NCBI GenBank assembly: GCA_017450205.1
Contig: JAFSVF010000017.1
Span: forward strand, 1-64,000
DNA length: 64,000 nucleotides
Source of the DNA: Bacilli bacterium
GTDB lineage: Bacteria > Bacillota_I > Bacilli_A > RF39 > UBA660
Direction: 5' to 3'
Within the stretch, counting starts at the first letter, position 1, and each line of letters starts with the position of its first letter. The position numbers were made by a program, and so were the translations under genes. Of this stretch, positions 36,802-46,304 are shown piece after piece. The notes under the pieces are model-generated. The model saw only the letters and a program-made list of their open reading frames with translations. It did not search any database and was not told the origin of the DNA.

Positions 36802-37215
36802 ATGAGTAAAGTTATAACAGCTAGTGGTAGAAGAAAAAGATCTATCGCTCAAGTAAAAATGGTTCCTGGTTCAGGAAAAATAACTGTTAATGGAAAAGAC
36901 GTAAGAGAATACTTACCATTCGAAGTTAATGTTATGAATTTAATGCAACCTTTAGTTGCAACTAAGAACGAAACTACTTTCGATATCGATGTTGTAGTTA
37001 AGGGTGGTGGCTACAGTGGTCAAACTGAAGCTATCAGATTAGCTATTACTAAAGCATTACTTGTTTATGATGAAAACACTGATCCAAATAGTGATTCATC
37101 ATACAGAAAAATCCTTAAAGCAGCTGGTTTCATTACTAGAGATCCAAGAGTTAAAGAACGTAAAAAATACGGTCTTAGAAAAGCTCGTAGAGCTCCTCAA
37201 TTTAGTAAGAGATAA
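36802..37215 (+). CDS. rpsI: 30S ribosomal protein S9
   Basis: Small-subunit head protein whose C-terminal Lys-Arg tail reaches the P-site tRNA. Seen: GRRKRSIAQVKMVPGSGKI at residue 9, GGGYSGQTEAIRLAITKALL near 73 and the basic C terminus ERKKYGLRKARRAPQFSKR. 137 residues. Starts 12 bases after rplM with AGGAGGGTAAT. Confidence 0.97.
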   Translation: MSKVITASGRRKRSIAQVKMVPGSGKITVNGKDVREYLPFEVNVMNLMQPLVATKNETTFDIDVVVKGGGYSGQTEAIRLAITKALLVYDENTDPNSDSSYRKILKAAGFITRDPRVKERKKYGLRKARRAPQFSKR

Positions 37216-37233
37216 TTTATTTACAAGTTTCAT

Positions 37234-37263
37234 GAACACGTTTACACGTGTTCTTTTTCTTTT
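37234..37263 (+). terminator. Intrinsic terminator of rplM-rpsI
   Basis: GAACACGT and ACGTGTTC form a perfect stem with a four-base loop, followed by a T-rich run. Confidence 0.85.
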
Positions 37264-37308
37264 TAAAAAATAAAATTAAATATTGATATAATAAAGTTGG
37301 TGATAAAT

Positions 37309-38301
37309 ATGAATCAAGAAAAAATAGAAATAATTAAAACAATCGTATCTAATTTTTCAAAAGTGTTAAATTTAAATGAAGAAGATTTAAAAGGTTTTAT
37401 AAATGAAATTATTAATCTTAGAGAAAATGATGCAATTGATTTATTAATTGTTCAAATACATAGACTTTTAGAAAGTAAAAGAATAAGTGAAAAAGATGTA
37501 TTTGATAATATTGATTTACTAACAAAGATTTCAGAAAATTATAAAACTAAAGAAGATATATTAAATAGATATGAATTTTTAAAATCAATGAATATGCTTT
37601 ACACTAATACTCCACTTGAAGAAAATCATGAGATAGTTTTAGAGGTATTCGATATGTTCAATGAACTAATTGGAACTGATTATGATGCTTATTATACTGG
37701 TGGATTAATGGGATATATTAAGACAAAACATAAATTAGAAAGATATCATGGAGATTTAGATTTATTTATAAATGAAAATGGATTAGAAGACCTATATAAA
37801 TTAGTTAAAGATAGTGATTCTTTTGAATTTATAAGTAATATGGATGATAAAGAAGAAAATGGCCATGAATTTAAAATTCAATATAAGGGAACTAAAATGA
37901 GTATTGGTTTATTCTTGTTTGAAAGAAAAAATGATGGTGAAATAGTTATAAAAGAATATTATCATAAAGATAACAAACCAGAAAAAGAACTATTGGTTAA
38001 TGAACAACACTTATTACCAGAATATGCAAATTTAGTATTTAGCAAAAATATCGAAGAGTATAATGGTAAACTTTATAAAATGCAAAGTTTAGAAAGTATT
38101 TATAATGTTAAAAAGAATTCTAGACCAAAAGATAAATATGATGCAAGTATCATTAAAGACTATGTTGATTTAAGTATTGACTCTCGATTGGATGAGCTAA
38201 AGAAAGAAAACTATCAAGTTAAAGGCAATGATGCAAGTAATTCCATTGTTGCTGATTTAGAAGAAAAAATAAACAATAAAGAAAGCATTAAAAGCTTATA
38301 A
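37309..38301 (+). CDS. Nucleotidyltransferase-fold protein
   Basis: 330 residues. An N-terminal helical region of about 100 residues precedes a minimal-nucleotidyltransferase-like core with YYTGGLMGYI near 127-136 and RYHGDLDLFI near 144-153 (the GG ... DxD pattern), and later SRPKDKYDASIIKDYVDL near 280, typical of aminoglycoside-nucleotidyltransferase-like proteins. The substrate is unknown. Good GGTGATAAAT ribosome site; TGATATAATAA just upstream is a plausible promoter. Ten bases before the next gene. Confidence 0.65.
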   Translation: MNQEKIEIIKTIVSNFSKVLNLNEEDLKGFINEIINLRENDAIDLLIVQIHRLLESKRISEKDVFDNIDLLTKISENYKTKEDILNRYEFLKSMNMLYTNTPLEENHEIVLEVFDMFNELIGTDYDAYYTGGLMGYIKTKHKLERYHGDLDLFINENGLEDLYKLVKDSDSFEFISNMDDKEENGHEFKIQYKGTKMSIGLFLFERKNDGEIVIKEYYHKDNKPEKELLVNEQHLLPEYANLVFSKNIEEYNGKLYKMQSLESIYNVKKNSRPKDKYDASIIKDYVDLSIDSRLDELKKENYQVKGNDASNSIVADLEEKINNKESIKSL

Positions 38302-38310
38302 GGAGAATTT

Positions 38311-38790
38311 ATGAAAATAGTTTATATGCATCACGCAGAAAGAGCAATCGGGGAAAATCATTCAGACCCAGAATTAAGACAACTTGAAGATATAACTGAA
38401 GTAGGAATTAAGTCAGCTGAACTTCTTGCTGAACGTATAAAAAATCAAAATATAACTGCAATTGTAACATCACCATATTTAAGATGTAAACATACTGCAG
38501 AAATCATTAATAAGTATCATAACGTTCCAATAATCGAAGATGAAAGATTTAATGAAATGGGATGGAAAGAAGAATGGAAAGATTTACTTAAAAGAAACAT
38601 GGAAGCCATTGATGATATTTATAATAAATATAATGAGGAAGACACAATTATATGTGTAACAAGTGGAGTAAATCTATCAGCATTTGTTTGCTATTTCTAT
38701 AATATCGAACCAACAAATGATGTTCCTTGGTGCCAAGGCGGAGATATCTCTCCAGTTAATTTTACAAAGGGTAAAAAAATGTTAGATTAA
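38311..38790 (+). CDS. Histidine-phosphatase-like protein with altered active site
   Basis: 159 residues with the phosphoglycerate-mutase-like fold. Seen: MKIVYMHHAER at the start, where RHG is expected, SPYLRCKHTAEII near residue 54 (the conserved Arg is kept), ERFNEMGWKEEW near 79, and VTSGVNLSAF near 111 where the second catalytic His is replaced by Ser. It keeps one catalytic His but has lost two of four key residues, so phosphatase activity is doubtful. Co-transcribed with the nucleotidyltransferase-like gene. Confidence 0.75.
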   Translation: MKIVYMHHAERAIGENHSDPELRQLEDITEVGIKSAELLAERIKNQNITAIVTSPYLRCKHTAEIINKYHNVPIIEDERFNEMGWKEEWKDLLKRNMEAIDDIYNKYNEEDTIICVTSGVNLSAFVCYFYNIEPTNDVPWCQGGDISPVNFTKGKKMLD

Positions 38791-38819
38791 GAATAAATAG
38801 AAATATTTATTCTTTTTTT
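38791..38819 (+). terminator. Intrinsic terminator
   Basis: GAATAAAT and ATTTATTC form a stem right after the stop codon, followed by seven T residues. Confidence 0.75.
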
Positions 38820-38827
38820 GTTATAAT
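38819..38827 (+). promoter_or_regulatory. Extended -10 promoter of murB
   Basis: TGTTATAAT whose TG overlaps the end of the terminator T-run; murB starts at 38848. Confidence 0.65.
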
Positions 38828-38847
38828 TTATATAAGGAAGAGTTTAT

Positions 38848-39747
38848 ATGAAAAGAATAGTTAAAGAAATAATAAATCTTGATATAGGCAAGGTTGAAGA
38901 AAAAGTAAGTTTAAAAAAAAATACAACTTATAAAGTTGGTGGTAATGCATTAGCATTTGTATACCCAAATGATATTGATTCATTAATCAAGTTACTAAAA
39001 TATTTAAGAAATAATAATATAAAGCATATGATTTTAGGTAATGGATCAAATGTAGTATTTAAAGATACGACTTATAATGGAATAATCATAAAATTAGATA
39101 TTTTAAATAAATACAAAATTAAAGAAAATATAATAATTGCTGAATCTGGAGTAAATTTAATTCCATTATCATTTAAAGCAATTGATTTATCTCTTGAGGG
39201 ATTAGAATTTGCATGTGGTATACCTGGGTCGGTTGGTGGATGTTTATACATGAATGCTGGAGCTTATAAATCTGACATGAGTAATATTGTAAAGAGTGTA
39301 AAAGCATTAACACCAGATTTTAAAATTAAGATTTTTAAAAATAAAGATTTAGAATTTGGTTATAGAGATTCGTTCTTTAAACATCATAAGGATTATATTG
39401 TATTAGAAGTAACATTTGAGTTAAAAAAAGGTAAAAAAGAAGAACTCATTGAACTTGCAAATGATAGAAAAAGAAGAAGATTAGAATCACAGCCACTTGA
39501 ATATCCAAGTGCAGGCAGTGTATTTAGAAATCCACCTGATAACTTTAGTGGTAAATTAATTGAAGACTTAGGTCTTAAAGGATATTCAATCGGTGGAGCA
39601 AAGGTTAGTGAAAAACATGCTAATTTTATAATTAATTATAATAATGCTACCGCAAGTGATATTAGAAAATTAATCAAATATGTTCATACAAGAGTAAAGA
39701 AAAAATATGATATAGATTTGTTCATCGAACAAGAATTTATTGATTAA
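38848..39747 (+). CDS. murB: UDP-N-acetylenolpyruvoylglucosamine reductase
   Basis: FAD enzyme that reduces UDP-GlcNAc-enolpyruvate to UDP-MurNAc in peptidoglycan synthesis. Seen: KNTTYKVGGNALAFVYP near residue 24, LGNGSNVVFKDTTYNGIIIK near 62, CGIPGSVGGCLYMNAGAYKS near 121 and YPSAGSVFRNP near 219 with the catalytic Ser. 299 residues, type II MurB. Shows the cell makes a murein wall. Start after AAGGAAGAGTTTAT. Confidence 0.96.
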   Translation: MKRIVKEIINLDIGKVEEKVSLKKNTTYKVGGNALAFVYPNDIDSLIKLLKYLRNNNIKHMILGNGSNVVFKDTTYNGIIIKLDILNKYKIKENIIIAESGVNLIPLSFKAIDLSLEGLEFACGIPGSVGGCLYMNAGAYKSDMSNIVKSVKALTPDFKIKIFKNKDLEFGYRDSFFKHHKDYIVLEVTFELKKGKKEELIELANDRKRRRLESQPLEYPSAGSVFRNPPDNFSGKLIEDLGLKGYSIGGAKVSEKHANFIINYNNATASDIRKLIKYVHTRVKKKYDIDLFIEQEFID

Positions 39748-39759
39748 ATGTAAATTGTT

Positions 39760-39818
39760 AAAAAAGTGTAAAATTAAATGTATTTTTTTAAAAGTACTGA
39801 AATTTACACTTTTTTTTA
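39760..39818 (+). terminator. Intrinsic terminator of murB
   Basis: AAAAAAGTGTAAA and TTTACACTTTTTT form a long stem with a 26-base loop region, followed by T residues. Confidence 0.6.
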
Positions 39819-39845
39819 GTATATTCTAATTAAGATATATATGGT

Positions 39846-40505
39846 GTATAGGAGGTGTAATAACTATAATGCTTAAGAGAAAAGCTTATACATGTATTGC
39901 AAATGCTGCAAAACCAGTAATGGAGGTATGTAGAAGCGGAACTTTATAAACCCATTCGATTCTTATATAACTTGAATTGAATGGGACTAGTTAAATATTA
40001 AAATTATCAAAGGAATTTAATATCCAATGCAAAGAGTTATTTGGTTATATGTTTTCCGAGAATAATAATTCAAAAACATATATAAAATAAATCTTCAAAA
40101 GTAAATTATTCTAAACTAAGATGCTGGTGTAGAAATATTGACTGACGAATATTCCATTAGATAAATATGTAAAGACTAGTTCCTTATTGAAGATAAAAGT
40201 TCAATAAATAATTAATTAAATAAGAAATGCTATTTATGAATCTTAAAGAAAGATTTAAAAAAACAATATAAACTATAAATTATACTAAGTTAAGAAAAAT
40301 GTAAATGAGAGGTTGATGTTAACTAGATACCTATAATCTTTACGAGAGAGTACTAGTATACGTGACAATTTATTGGAGTTTATATTTATGTAAAAGAGGT
40401 ATTGTGCATTTACTTAAAACAAATTAATTATAATTTTAAAAAAATATAGAAATTACACCTGTATATCTTATATAAGAGAGAATAAATAAAATATTCTCTC
40501 TTTTT
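39846..40505 (+). ncRNA. Candidate large structured non-coding RNA (about 650 nt)
   Basis: The 830-base gap between murB and the next gene holds no long frame. AGGTGTAAT (39853-39861) pairs perfectly with ATTACACCT (40452-40460) and the flanks TGTATA/TATATC extend the helix, closing about 590 bases. Inside are CCCATTC/GAATGGG (about 39951-39984), TTATTGAA/TTCAATAA (about 40181-40208) and GTAAATG/CATTTAC. It ends in a terminator hairpin at 40475-40505. RNase P, tmRNA and group II intron signatures are not seen. Family not identified; size and closed ends fit ornate large RNAs. A 26-codon ORF (39869-39949) lies near the 5' end. Confidence 0.6.
40475..40505 (+). terminator. Intrinsic terminator of the large RNA
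   Basis: AGAGAGAATA and TATTCTCTCT form a perfect 10-bp stem with a seven-base loop, followed by T residues. Confidence 0.85.
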
Positions 40506-40575
40506 ATATGTTTTATTGACTATAATATTATTCTCTTTATATAATTACTTTAGGATATAGTGTATAGGAGGTGTT

Positions 40576-42054
40576 ATGAAAAAACTTTTAAAATGCGTGA
40601 GTGTTTTTGTTTTGGTATTCGCATTAATGCCTATAGTTAAGGCTGATGGACCTGCTGAAGCAATTACATCAGGAAATCTAACTCTAAAGAGTATTCCACT
40701 TACTAAAGAAAAAGATAGAATGTGGTATCCAAATGTTCAAGAAGAGTTTAGTGAATGGGATGATTATGACCTAGATATTGATGATGAGGATATTAATAAA
40801 GGTGTTCTAAAAAAGTGGAATGAAGAACATGATGAAATAATCGCTACAAAAAACGTAACTATTACATATGAATATGATGAGGCAATCAAAAAGGTTGTTG
40901 ATGGACTTATTGCTAAATTAGGAGATAATCCTATTGAATTTGAATTAAATGATGTTGAAGCATTAACATATAGAATTTCTGCAGATTCATATTTAACTGA
41001 TCATCCTGAATACCAAGGTGAAATTGATTTTCCATTCTTCTTTTCTAATTTTTCATTAGACTTAATGAAAACAATAGAATATAAGAATTTCAATTTACTT
41101 GTTGGAGCAGGTGGAGGATACTATTTAAATAATTCAAATATGGGAGAATTATCATTCATATATGATGATGTGTTCTATGGATGTGGTCCTACCACAATTA
41201 TTCAATACAATGCAGTTGTATTTATTCCTGAAGGAGCAACTGATGTACCAAAAGCTATAAAAGATAGATTATCTAAATATTTTAACGTTAAAAGTGTATC
41301 AGATACATATGGTAATATTGGACCTTTAACTGCTAAAGATTTAGCAGAAATCAAAGACAGACAATACTATCAAACAAATAAAAATGATTCGTCTTCTGTA
41401 GCTGGTCAATATGCTACAGAAGACGAATATATAGCCTCAATAGACTATAATACTTTTATATATGGTGATTATGCTACTAAAGATTCACCAGTTTATTTTG
41501 TTGAAATGGCAGATGGAGCTGTAGCTGCAGTTGTAGTTTATGAAGATTCAGAAAAGAATGCTGATGAGAGAGAGTTTAAAACATCAGATGTAGGAACTGG
41601 AATTGAAGTATCAGTTGATGGAATTATTCCATTAGATACACTTATTCATGTTGCTAGAGTTACATCTGGTGATGAATACGATAAAATAGTAAAAATATTA
41701 AAAAATAATAATGTTGATATGTTTGATTTAAAAATGATTACAAAATCGAATGAAACTATCACTAAATTAGATGATGGAAAATTTAGAGTAAAATTACCTA
41801 TTAAAGAAGAATTTAAAGGTAAAGAGTTAAAAGTATATTATGTAGGTGATGATGATAAAGTTGAAGAATATAAAGTAACTATCTCAGATGATGGTAATTA
41901 TGCAATATTTGAAACTGATCACTTTAGTATTTATACTTTAGCAGCAGGAGCTGCAACTAAAAATCCTAAAACAGGAGATAGTATTATGATATATGTAGCT
42001 ATACTTATATTATCTTCTGCATATCTATTAACAAGAAAATTAAGAAAAAACTAA
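40576..42054 (+). CDS. Secreted surface protein with C-terminal NPKTG sorting signal
   Basis: 492 residues. Seen: a signal peptide (KKLLKCVSVFVLVFALMPIV, cut near residue 24), an acidic extracellular region, and a C-terminal sorting signal: NPKTGD at 463-468, a hydrophobic helix and the basic tail RKLRKN. This predicts covalent anchoring by a sortase that accepts NPxTG; no sortase gene is in the window. Residues 380-450 (LPIKEEFKGKELKVYYVG, FETDHFSIYTLA) resemble a bacterial Ig-like or extracellular beta domain. Strong GGAGGTG site. Ligand or role unknown. Confidence 0.85.
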   Translation: MKKLLKCVSVFVLVFALMPIVKADGPAEAITSGNLTLKSIPLTKEKDRMWYPNVQEEFSEWDDYDLDIDDEDINKGVLKKWNEEHDEIIATKNVTITYEYDEAIKKVVDGLIAKLGDNPIEFELNDVEALTYRISADSYLTDHPEYQGEIDFPFFFSNFSLDLMKTIEYKNFNLLVGAGGGYYLNNSNMGELSFIYDDVFYGCGPTTIIQYNAVVFIPEGATDVPKAIKDRLSKYFNVKSVSDTYGNIGPLTAKDLAEIKDRQYYQTNKNDSSSVAGQYATEDEYIASIDYNTFIYGDYATKDSPVYFVEMADGAVAAVVVYEDSEKNADEREFKTSDVGTGIEVSVDGIIPLDTLIHVARVTSGDEYDKIVKILKNNNVDMFDLKMITKSNETITKLDDGKFRVKLPIKEEFKGKELKVYYVGDDDKVEEYKVTISDDGNYAIFETDHFSIYTLAAGAATKNPKTGDSIMIYVAILILSSAYLLTRKLRKN

Positions 42055-42074
42055 TTAAATAACACTATTTCCTA

Positions 42075-42100
42075 GGGAAGAACGACGGTTCTTCCTTTTA
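42075..42100 (+). terminator. Intrinsic terminator after the surface protein gene
   Basis: GGAAGAAC-GACG-GTTCTTCC followed by a T-rich run. Confidence 0.85.
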
Positions 42101-42157
42101 TTTTCTTGTTTATTTAAGTGTTTTAAGTTATACTACATATAATTTGAAAGGATTAAT

Positions 42158-43474
42158 ATGAAAGAAGCAATTAGTTTTATCAAAAATCAAAATATTAGTA
42201 CTGATGAACCAGTAATTGTAGCATGCTCAGGTGGTCCAGATAGCATGTTCCTTTTGAGTGTTTTAAATAACCTGGGGCTAAAAGTTGTATGTGCTCATGT
42301 TAATCATAATGTAAGAGTAGAATCTATTGATGAATATAAATTTATGAAAGACTATTGTAGTAAAAATAATATTATATTTGAAGGTACTGAGTTAACAAAT
42401 GCTCCTACAAAAGATTTTGAAAACTATGCAAGAATGTTTAGATATAAATTTTTTGAAGAATTAATCAAAAAATATAATTCTAAATATTTATTTACAGCTC
42501 ATCATGGTGATGATTTAATTGAAACGATTCTTATGAGAATTTCAAGAGGATCTACTCTTAATGGATATGCAGGTTTTAATTTTATAACTGAAAAAAATAA
42601 TTACAAAATAATTAGACCTCTTATCTATATGACTAAAGAAGAAATTGAAAACTATAATGATAATAACAATATTCCATATAATATTGATAATACTAATTTT
42701 GAAGATGAACATACAAGAAATAGATTTAGGCATAAAGTATTACCATTCTTAAAAAGCGAAAATAAGAATATTCATAAACAATTTATTAAATATCATAATA
42801 CTGTTCAATCTTATTATGATTATGTTAATAACTTAGTGTATATCAACAAAGCAAAAATGTTTAAGAATGACATTTTAGATTTAAACCAATACAATGAGCT
42901 TGATGATTTTCTTAAAGATAAAATTCTTTGTGAAATTATTAGAGATTATTATCCAGATGACTTATATTATGTTGGTTCATCTCACGTTAATGAAATAGTT
43001 AAATTAATTAATTGTGATAAAGCATCACTAACTATTAGCTTACCTCGAGGTATCAAAATTCATAAAGAATATGATAAATTAATCTTCAATTTTAAAGAAA
43101 CTACATATAATGATTATTTTTATGAATTAAAAGAAGAAAATGAGACACCATTGGGTAATATATATATAGTAAGTGAATCAAATGATACAAGTAATTTCAC
43201 TATTAGATTAAAGAAAGATTCATATATAATTAGGAATATAAAAGAAGGAGATAAAATGACTGTCAAAAATATGACTAGTCCTAAAAAAATTAAAGATATT
43301 TTAATTAATGAAAAAATTCCTGCTAATATAAGAAAGAAACTCCCTGTATTAGTTAATTCAAACAATGAAATTGTATGGATTCCAGGTATAAAGAAAAGCA
43401 ATTTTGATATTCCAATTAATGGTGAGTATGATATAATAATTAAGTATGTAAAGGAGATTAAAAATGAAGAATAA
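42158..43474 (+). CDS. tilS: tRNA(Ile)-lysidine synthetase
   Basis: Converts cytidine 34 of the AUA-reading tRNA-Ile to lysidine. Seen: the PP-loop VACSGGPDSMFLLSVL near residue 21, AHVNHNVR near 46, TAHHGDDLIETILMRISRGS near 112 and RNRFRHKVLPFL near 186, with a C-terminal TilS domain (INEKIPANIRKKLPVLV). 438 residues. Start after GAAAGGATTAAT. It overlaps ftsH by 11 bases; the hpt gene that often separates them in Firmicutes is absent. Confidence 0.95.
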   Translation: MKEAISFIKNQNISTDEPVIVACSGGPDSMFLLSVLNNLGLKVVCAHVNHNVRVESIDEYKFMKDYCSKNNIIFEGTELTNAPTKDFENYARMFRYKFFEELIKKYNSKYLFTAHHGDDLIETILMRISRGSTLNGYAGFNFITEKNNYKIIRPLIYMTKEEIENYNDNNNIPYNIDNTNFEDEHTRNRFRHKVLPFLKSENKNIHKQFIKYHNTVQSYYDYVNNLVYINKAKMFKNDILDLNQYNELDDFLKDKILCEIIRDYYPDDLYYVGSSHVNEIVKLINCDKASLTISLPRGIKIHKEYDKLIFNFKETTYNDYFYELKEENETPLGNIYIVSESNDTSNFTIRLKKDSYIIRNIKEGDKMTVKNMTSPKKIKDILINEKIPANIRKKLPVLVNSNNEIVWIPGIKKSNFDIPINGEYDIIIKYVKEIKNEE

Positions 43475-45443
43475 GAAAAAAGATTATAGAAAATTTAGTT
43501 CATATATAATGCTTATTGTTGCTATCGCAGTTATCTTTGTATTATATAGTTTAGGAAATACAAAATATAATGATTTTAGTTATGATGAATTACTTAAACA
43601 TTTTAATGAAAATGAAGTAACTGAAATTAAAACTTCAAATCATACAGGAGATCAAACAATAATTATTGTAGGTAAACTAAAAGATTATAAAGACAATGAA
43701 TACTTCAAAGTTAGTGCTCCATATGGACAAAGTACTTCAGAAGTAATTCAAAGTTATTATGAAAAGAATAACTTTAAATGGGAAGTTATTAAGAATTCAG
43801 AAAATTCTAACTGGATTGTATTACTAGTAAACGTAGTTCCTATTGTTTTAATTCTTGGAGGATGTATGTTCTTATTTTCAAGACTTAATAAAACAAATAG
43901 TAATTCTATGGACTTCGGAAGAAGTAGAGCAAGACTATCTGAAGATGGTGGAAAAGTTAGATTTAAAGATGTAGCTGGATTAAAAGAAGAAAAAGAAGAA
44001 GTTGCTGAAATTATCGACTTCTTAAAGAATCCTAAAAAATTCCAAAAAATGGGTGCTAGAATTCCAAAAGGTGTTTTATTAGAAGGCCCTCCAGGAACTG
44101 GTAAAACTTTACTTGCAAGAGCAGTTGCAGGTGAAGCGAATGTACCATTTTATTATATAAGTGGTTCTGATTTCGTTGAATTATTCGTTGGTGTTGGTGC
44201 ATCACGTGTAAGAGACATGTTCAAACAAGCTAAAGCTTCTGCTCCATGCTTAATTTTCATTGATGAAATTGATGCAGTTGGACGTCAAAGAGGTACTGGT
44301 TTAGGTGGTGGACATGATGAAAGAGAACAAACACTTAACCAATTATTAACTGAAATGGATGGATTTGGTGTTAATGAAGGTATTATCGTTATGGCTGCAA
44401 CAAATAGACCAGACGTACTTGACCCAGCATTATTAAGACCAGGTCGTTTCGATAGACAAGTTACTGTAGGTCTACCTGACCCAACAGAAAGATTAGATAT
44501 CTTAAAAGTACATGCTAAAGGTAAAATTTTAGCAAGCAATGTAAGTTTAGAAAACTTAAGTCATAGAACTCCAGGATTCAGTGGAGCTGATCTAGAAAAC
44601 TTACTTAATGAAGCTGCTTTATTAGCAGTTAGACGTGATAAAGAAAAAATCACTATGGCTGAAATTGATGAAGCAACTGATAGAGTACTAATGGGACCTG
44701 CAAAGGTATCTCGTAAATACAATGATAAAGAAAAACAATTAGTAGCAATCCATGAATCAGGACATGCTGTTGTTGGATTAAAACTAGAAGATGCTGAAGA
44801 TGTACATAAAATCACTATTATCCCAAGAGGATATGCTGGTGGTTATACAATGATGATGCCAAAAGAAGAAAAAATGGCAGTTCAAACTAAGAATGAATTA
44901 CTTGCAAGAATCACTGGTTTACTTGGTGGTAGAGTTGCTGAAGAATTATTCTTAGGAGAAATGACTACTGGAGCAAGTGACGACTTTAGTAAAGCAACTA
45001 AGATTGCTAGAGCTATGGTTACTCAATATGGTATGTCAGATTTAGGACCTCTTACTCTAGAAGAAAAGAATGAAGGAATCTTCTTAGGTAGAGATTATAA
45101 TAAAGCTAGAGACTTTTCAGATGCAGTTGCATTAGAAATTGATAAAGAAGTTCAAAAAATCATTGAAGAATGTTATAAAGAAACTAAGAAAATCTTAAAA
45201 GAAAACGAAAAACTAGTTTGGGCAATTGCAAATGCTTTGGTAGAAAGAGAAACAATTACTAAAGAAGAAATTGAAGAATTAGTTGAAACTGGTAAGATTA
45301 CTGATAGATCTAAAGATGAAACTACAACTGAATTAGATGATTTAAAAGAACAAGCTAAAGAAGCAGGAATCAAAGGTTATACTAAAATGACTGAAGATGA
45401 ACTTAGAAAAGCTTTAAAAGAAAATAAAGAAGACGAAAAATAA
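43464..45443 (+). CDS. ftsH: Membrane AAA+ zinc protease FtsH with C-terminal SAP/Rho-N-like tail
   Basis: ATP-dependent membrane protease for quality control and regulatory proteolysis. Seen: two transmembrane helices (about 13-31 and 112-135) flanking an extracytoplasmic domain, Walker A GPPGTGKT near 210, Walker [11 protein letters not shown] near 266, the SRH block [19 protein letters not shown] near 313 and the zinc site HESGH near 432. The last 35 residues ([20 protein letters not shown] and on) look like a Rho-N/SAP-type helix-extended loop, not a usual part of FtsH. 659 residues. Confidence 0.96.
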   Translation: MKNKKKDYRKFSSYIMLIVAIAVIFVLYSLGNTKYNDFSYDELLKHFNENEVTEIKTSNHTGDQTIIIVGKLKDYKDNEYFKVSAPYGQSTSEVIQSYYEKNNFKWEVIKNSENSNWIVLLVNVVPIVLILGGCMFLFSRLNKTNSNSMDFGRSRARLSEDGGKVRFKDVAGLKEEKEEVAEIIDFLKNPKKFQKMGARIPKGVLLEGPPGTGKTLLARAVAGEANVPFYYISGSDFVELFVGVGASRVRDMFKQAKASAPCLIFIDEIDAVGRQRGTGLGGGHDEREQTLNQLLTEMDGFGVNEGIIVMAATNRPDVLDPALLRPGRFDRQVTVGLPDPTERLDILKVHAKGKILASNVSLENLSHRTPGFSGADLENLLNEAALLAVRRDKEKITMAEIDEATDRVLMGPAKVSRKYNDKEKQLVAIHESGHAVVGLKLEDAEDVHKITIIPRGYAGGYTMMMPKEEKMAVQTKNELLARITGLLGGRVAEELFLGEMTTGASDDFSKATKIARAMVTQYGMSDLGPLTLEEKNEGIFLGRDYNKARDFSDAVALEIDKEVQKIIEECYKETKKILKENEKLVWAIANALVERETITKEEIEELVETGKITDRSKDETTTELDDLKEQAKEAGIKGYTKMTEDELRKALKENKEDEK

Positions 45444-45456
45444 TTCGTCTTTTTTT
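45432..45456 (+). terminator. Intrinsic terminator of tilS-ftsH
   Basis: GACGAA and TTCGTC form a stem over the stop codon, followed by seven T residues. Confidence 0.75.
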
Positions 45457-45513
45457 GTTTTGTCTCTATACTAAAAAGTCACTTATTTGATATACTAATA
45501 TTAGGTGACTATG

Positions 45514-46224
45514 ATGAAAATAGATAAGAAAGTAAATGTATATAATACAACAGCTTCTTTTATTATTTTTTCGCTGATTTTAGTAATTGGAATAGTTGGA
45601 ATGTTTATGTTTTTAAACTTAATGGGAAAGAATACATCTTATCCAGAAGATGAAGAAACAACAACCACAACAACTGCTGAGACAACAACTACTAAAGTAG
45701 AAGAAGATAATTTTATTTCATATGTTGCAAAATTAAATAATATTACATCAAGTTATAAATTTAAAAAAAATTATGATGTAAGAATAAATTATCAAGGTAC
45801 AAATTATTATTTTAAATGTACAAAAATTGAAGATGATAATTGTATATCAGGATTTGGATTGTTAAATTATGATAATACATCTATTCCTTTATTTATATTT
45901 GATAAATCAGAAGATAATTATCTAACAAATAATAAAGAATATTATATAATTGTAGATGGTAATTATGTAATATTAACATATGACAATACAACACATATTT
46001 ATACTAAAGATGGAAATTCTTATTTAGATATTAATTCAATATTAACCTCATTTAATACAAATGATTCAAGCATATCTAAAACGAATGATACTATACCAGT
46101 TTTAAATGATGATACATTAACTTATTATAGTTGCGATACTAATACAGTTATAAAAAAAGAACTATCTTTAAAGAATAAACAACTAAATAGTTCTGAAAAG
46201 ATAGATAATGGTATATGTGAATAA
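45514..46224 (+). CDS. Single-pass membrane protein with Thr-rich linker
   Basis: 236 residues: a short cytoplasmic start, one transmembrane helix near 13-35, a Glu/Thr-rich linker (TTTTTAETTTTK region near 45-60) and an extracytoplasmic domain of about 170 residues with several Cys (KCTKIEDDNCISG and YYSCDTN). Start at 45514 gives the best spacing to AGGTGACT; ATG at 45511 is also possible. Same architecture as the gene at 52976. Not recognised. Confidence 0.75.
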   Translation: MKIDKKVNVYNTTASFIIFSLILVIGIVGMFMFLNLMGKNTSYPEDEETTTTTTAETTTTKVEEDNFISYVAKLNNITSSYKFKKNYDVRINYQGTNYYFKCTKIEDDNCISGFGLLNYDNTSIPLFIFDKSEDNYLTNNKEYYIIVDGNYVILTYDNTTHIYTKDGNSYLDINSILTSFNTNDSSISKTNDTIPVLNDDTLTYYSCDTNTVIKKELSLKNKQLNSSEKIDNGICE

Positions 46225-46231
46225 ATTTTTT

Positions 46232-46262
46232 GAGTATAAAGAAGAGTATTTATACTCTTTTT
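46232..46262 (+). terminator. Intrinsic terminator
   Basis: GAGTATAAA and TTTATACTC form a 9-bp stem with an eight-base loop, followed by T residues. Confidence 0.8.
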
Positions 46263-46304
46263 AATTGAAGTTTGATATAATTTTAATAGAAGGCAGTGAT
46301 ATTT

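Noticed and set aside
39846-40505. RNase P RNA, tmRNA or group II intron as identity of the gap
   Set aside because: No GAGGAAAGTCC-type P4 sequence, no tmRNA tag or tRNA-like ends, no domain V motif and no reverse transcriptase.
44285-44815. Minus-strand frames of 84 codons opposite ftsH
   Set aside because: Antisense shadows of a highly conserved gene, without ribosome sites or family features.
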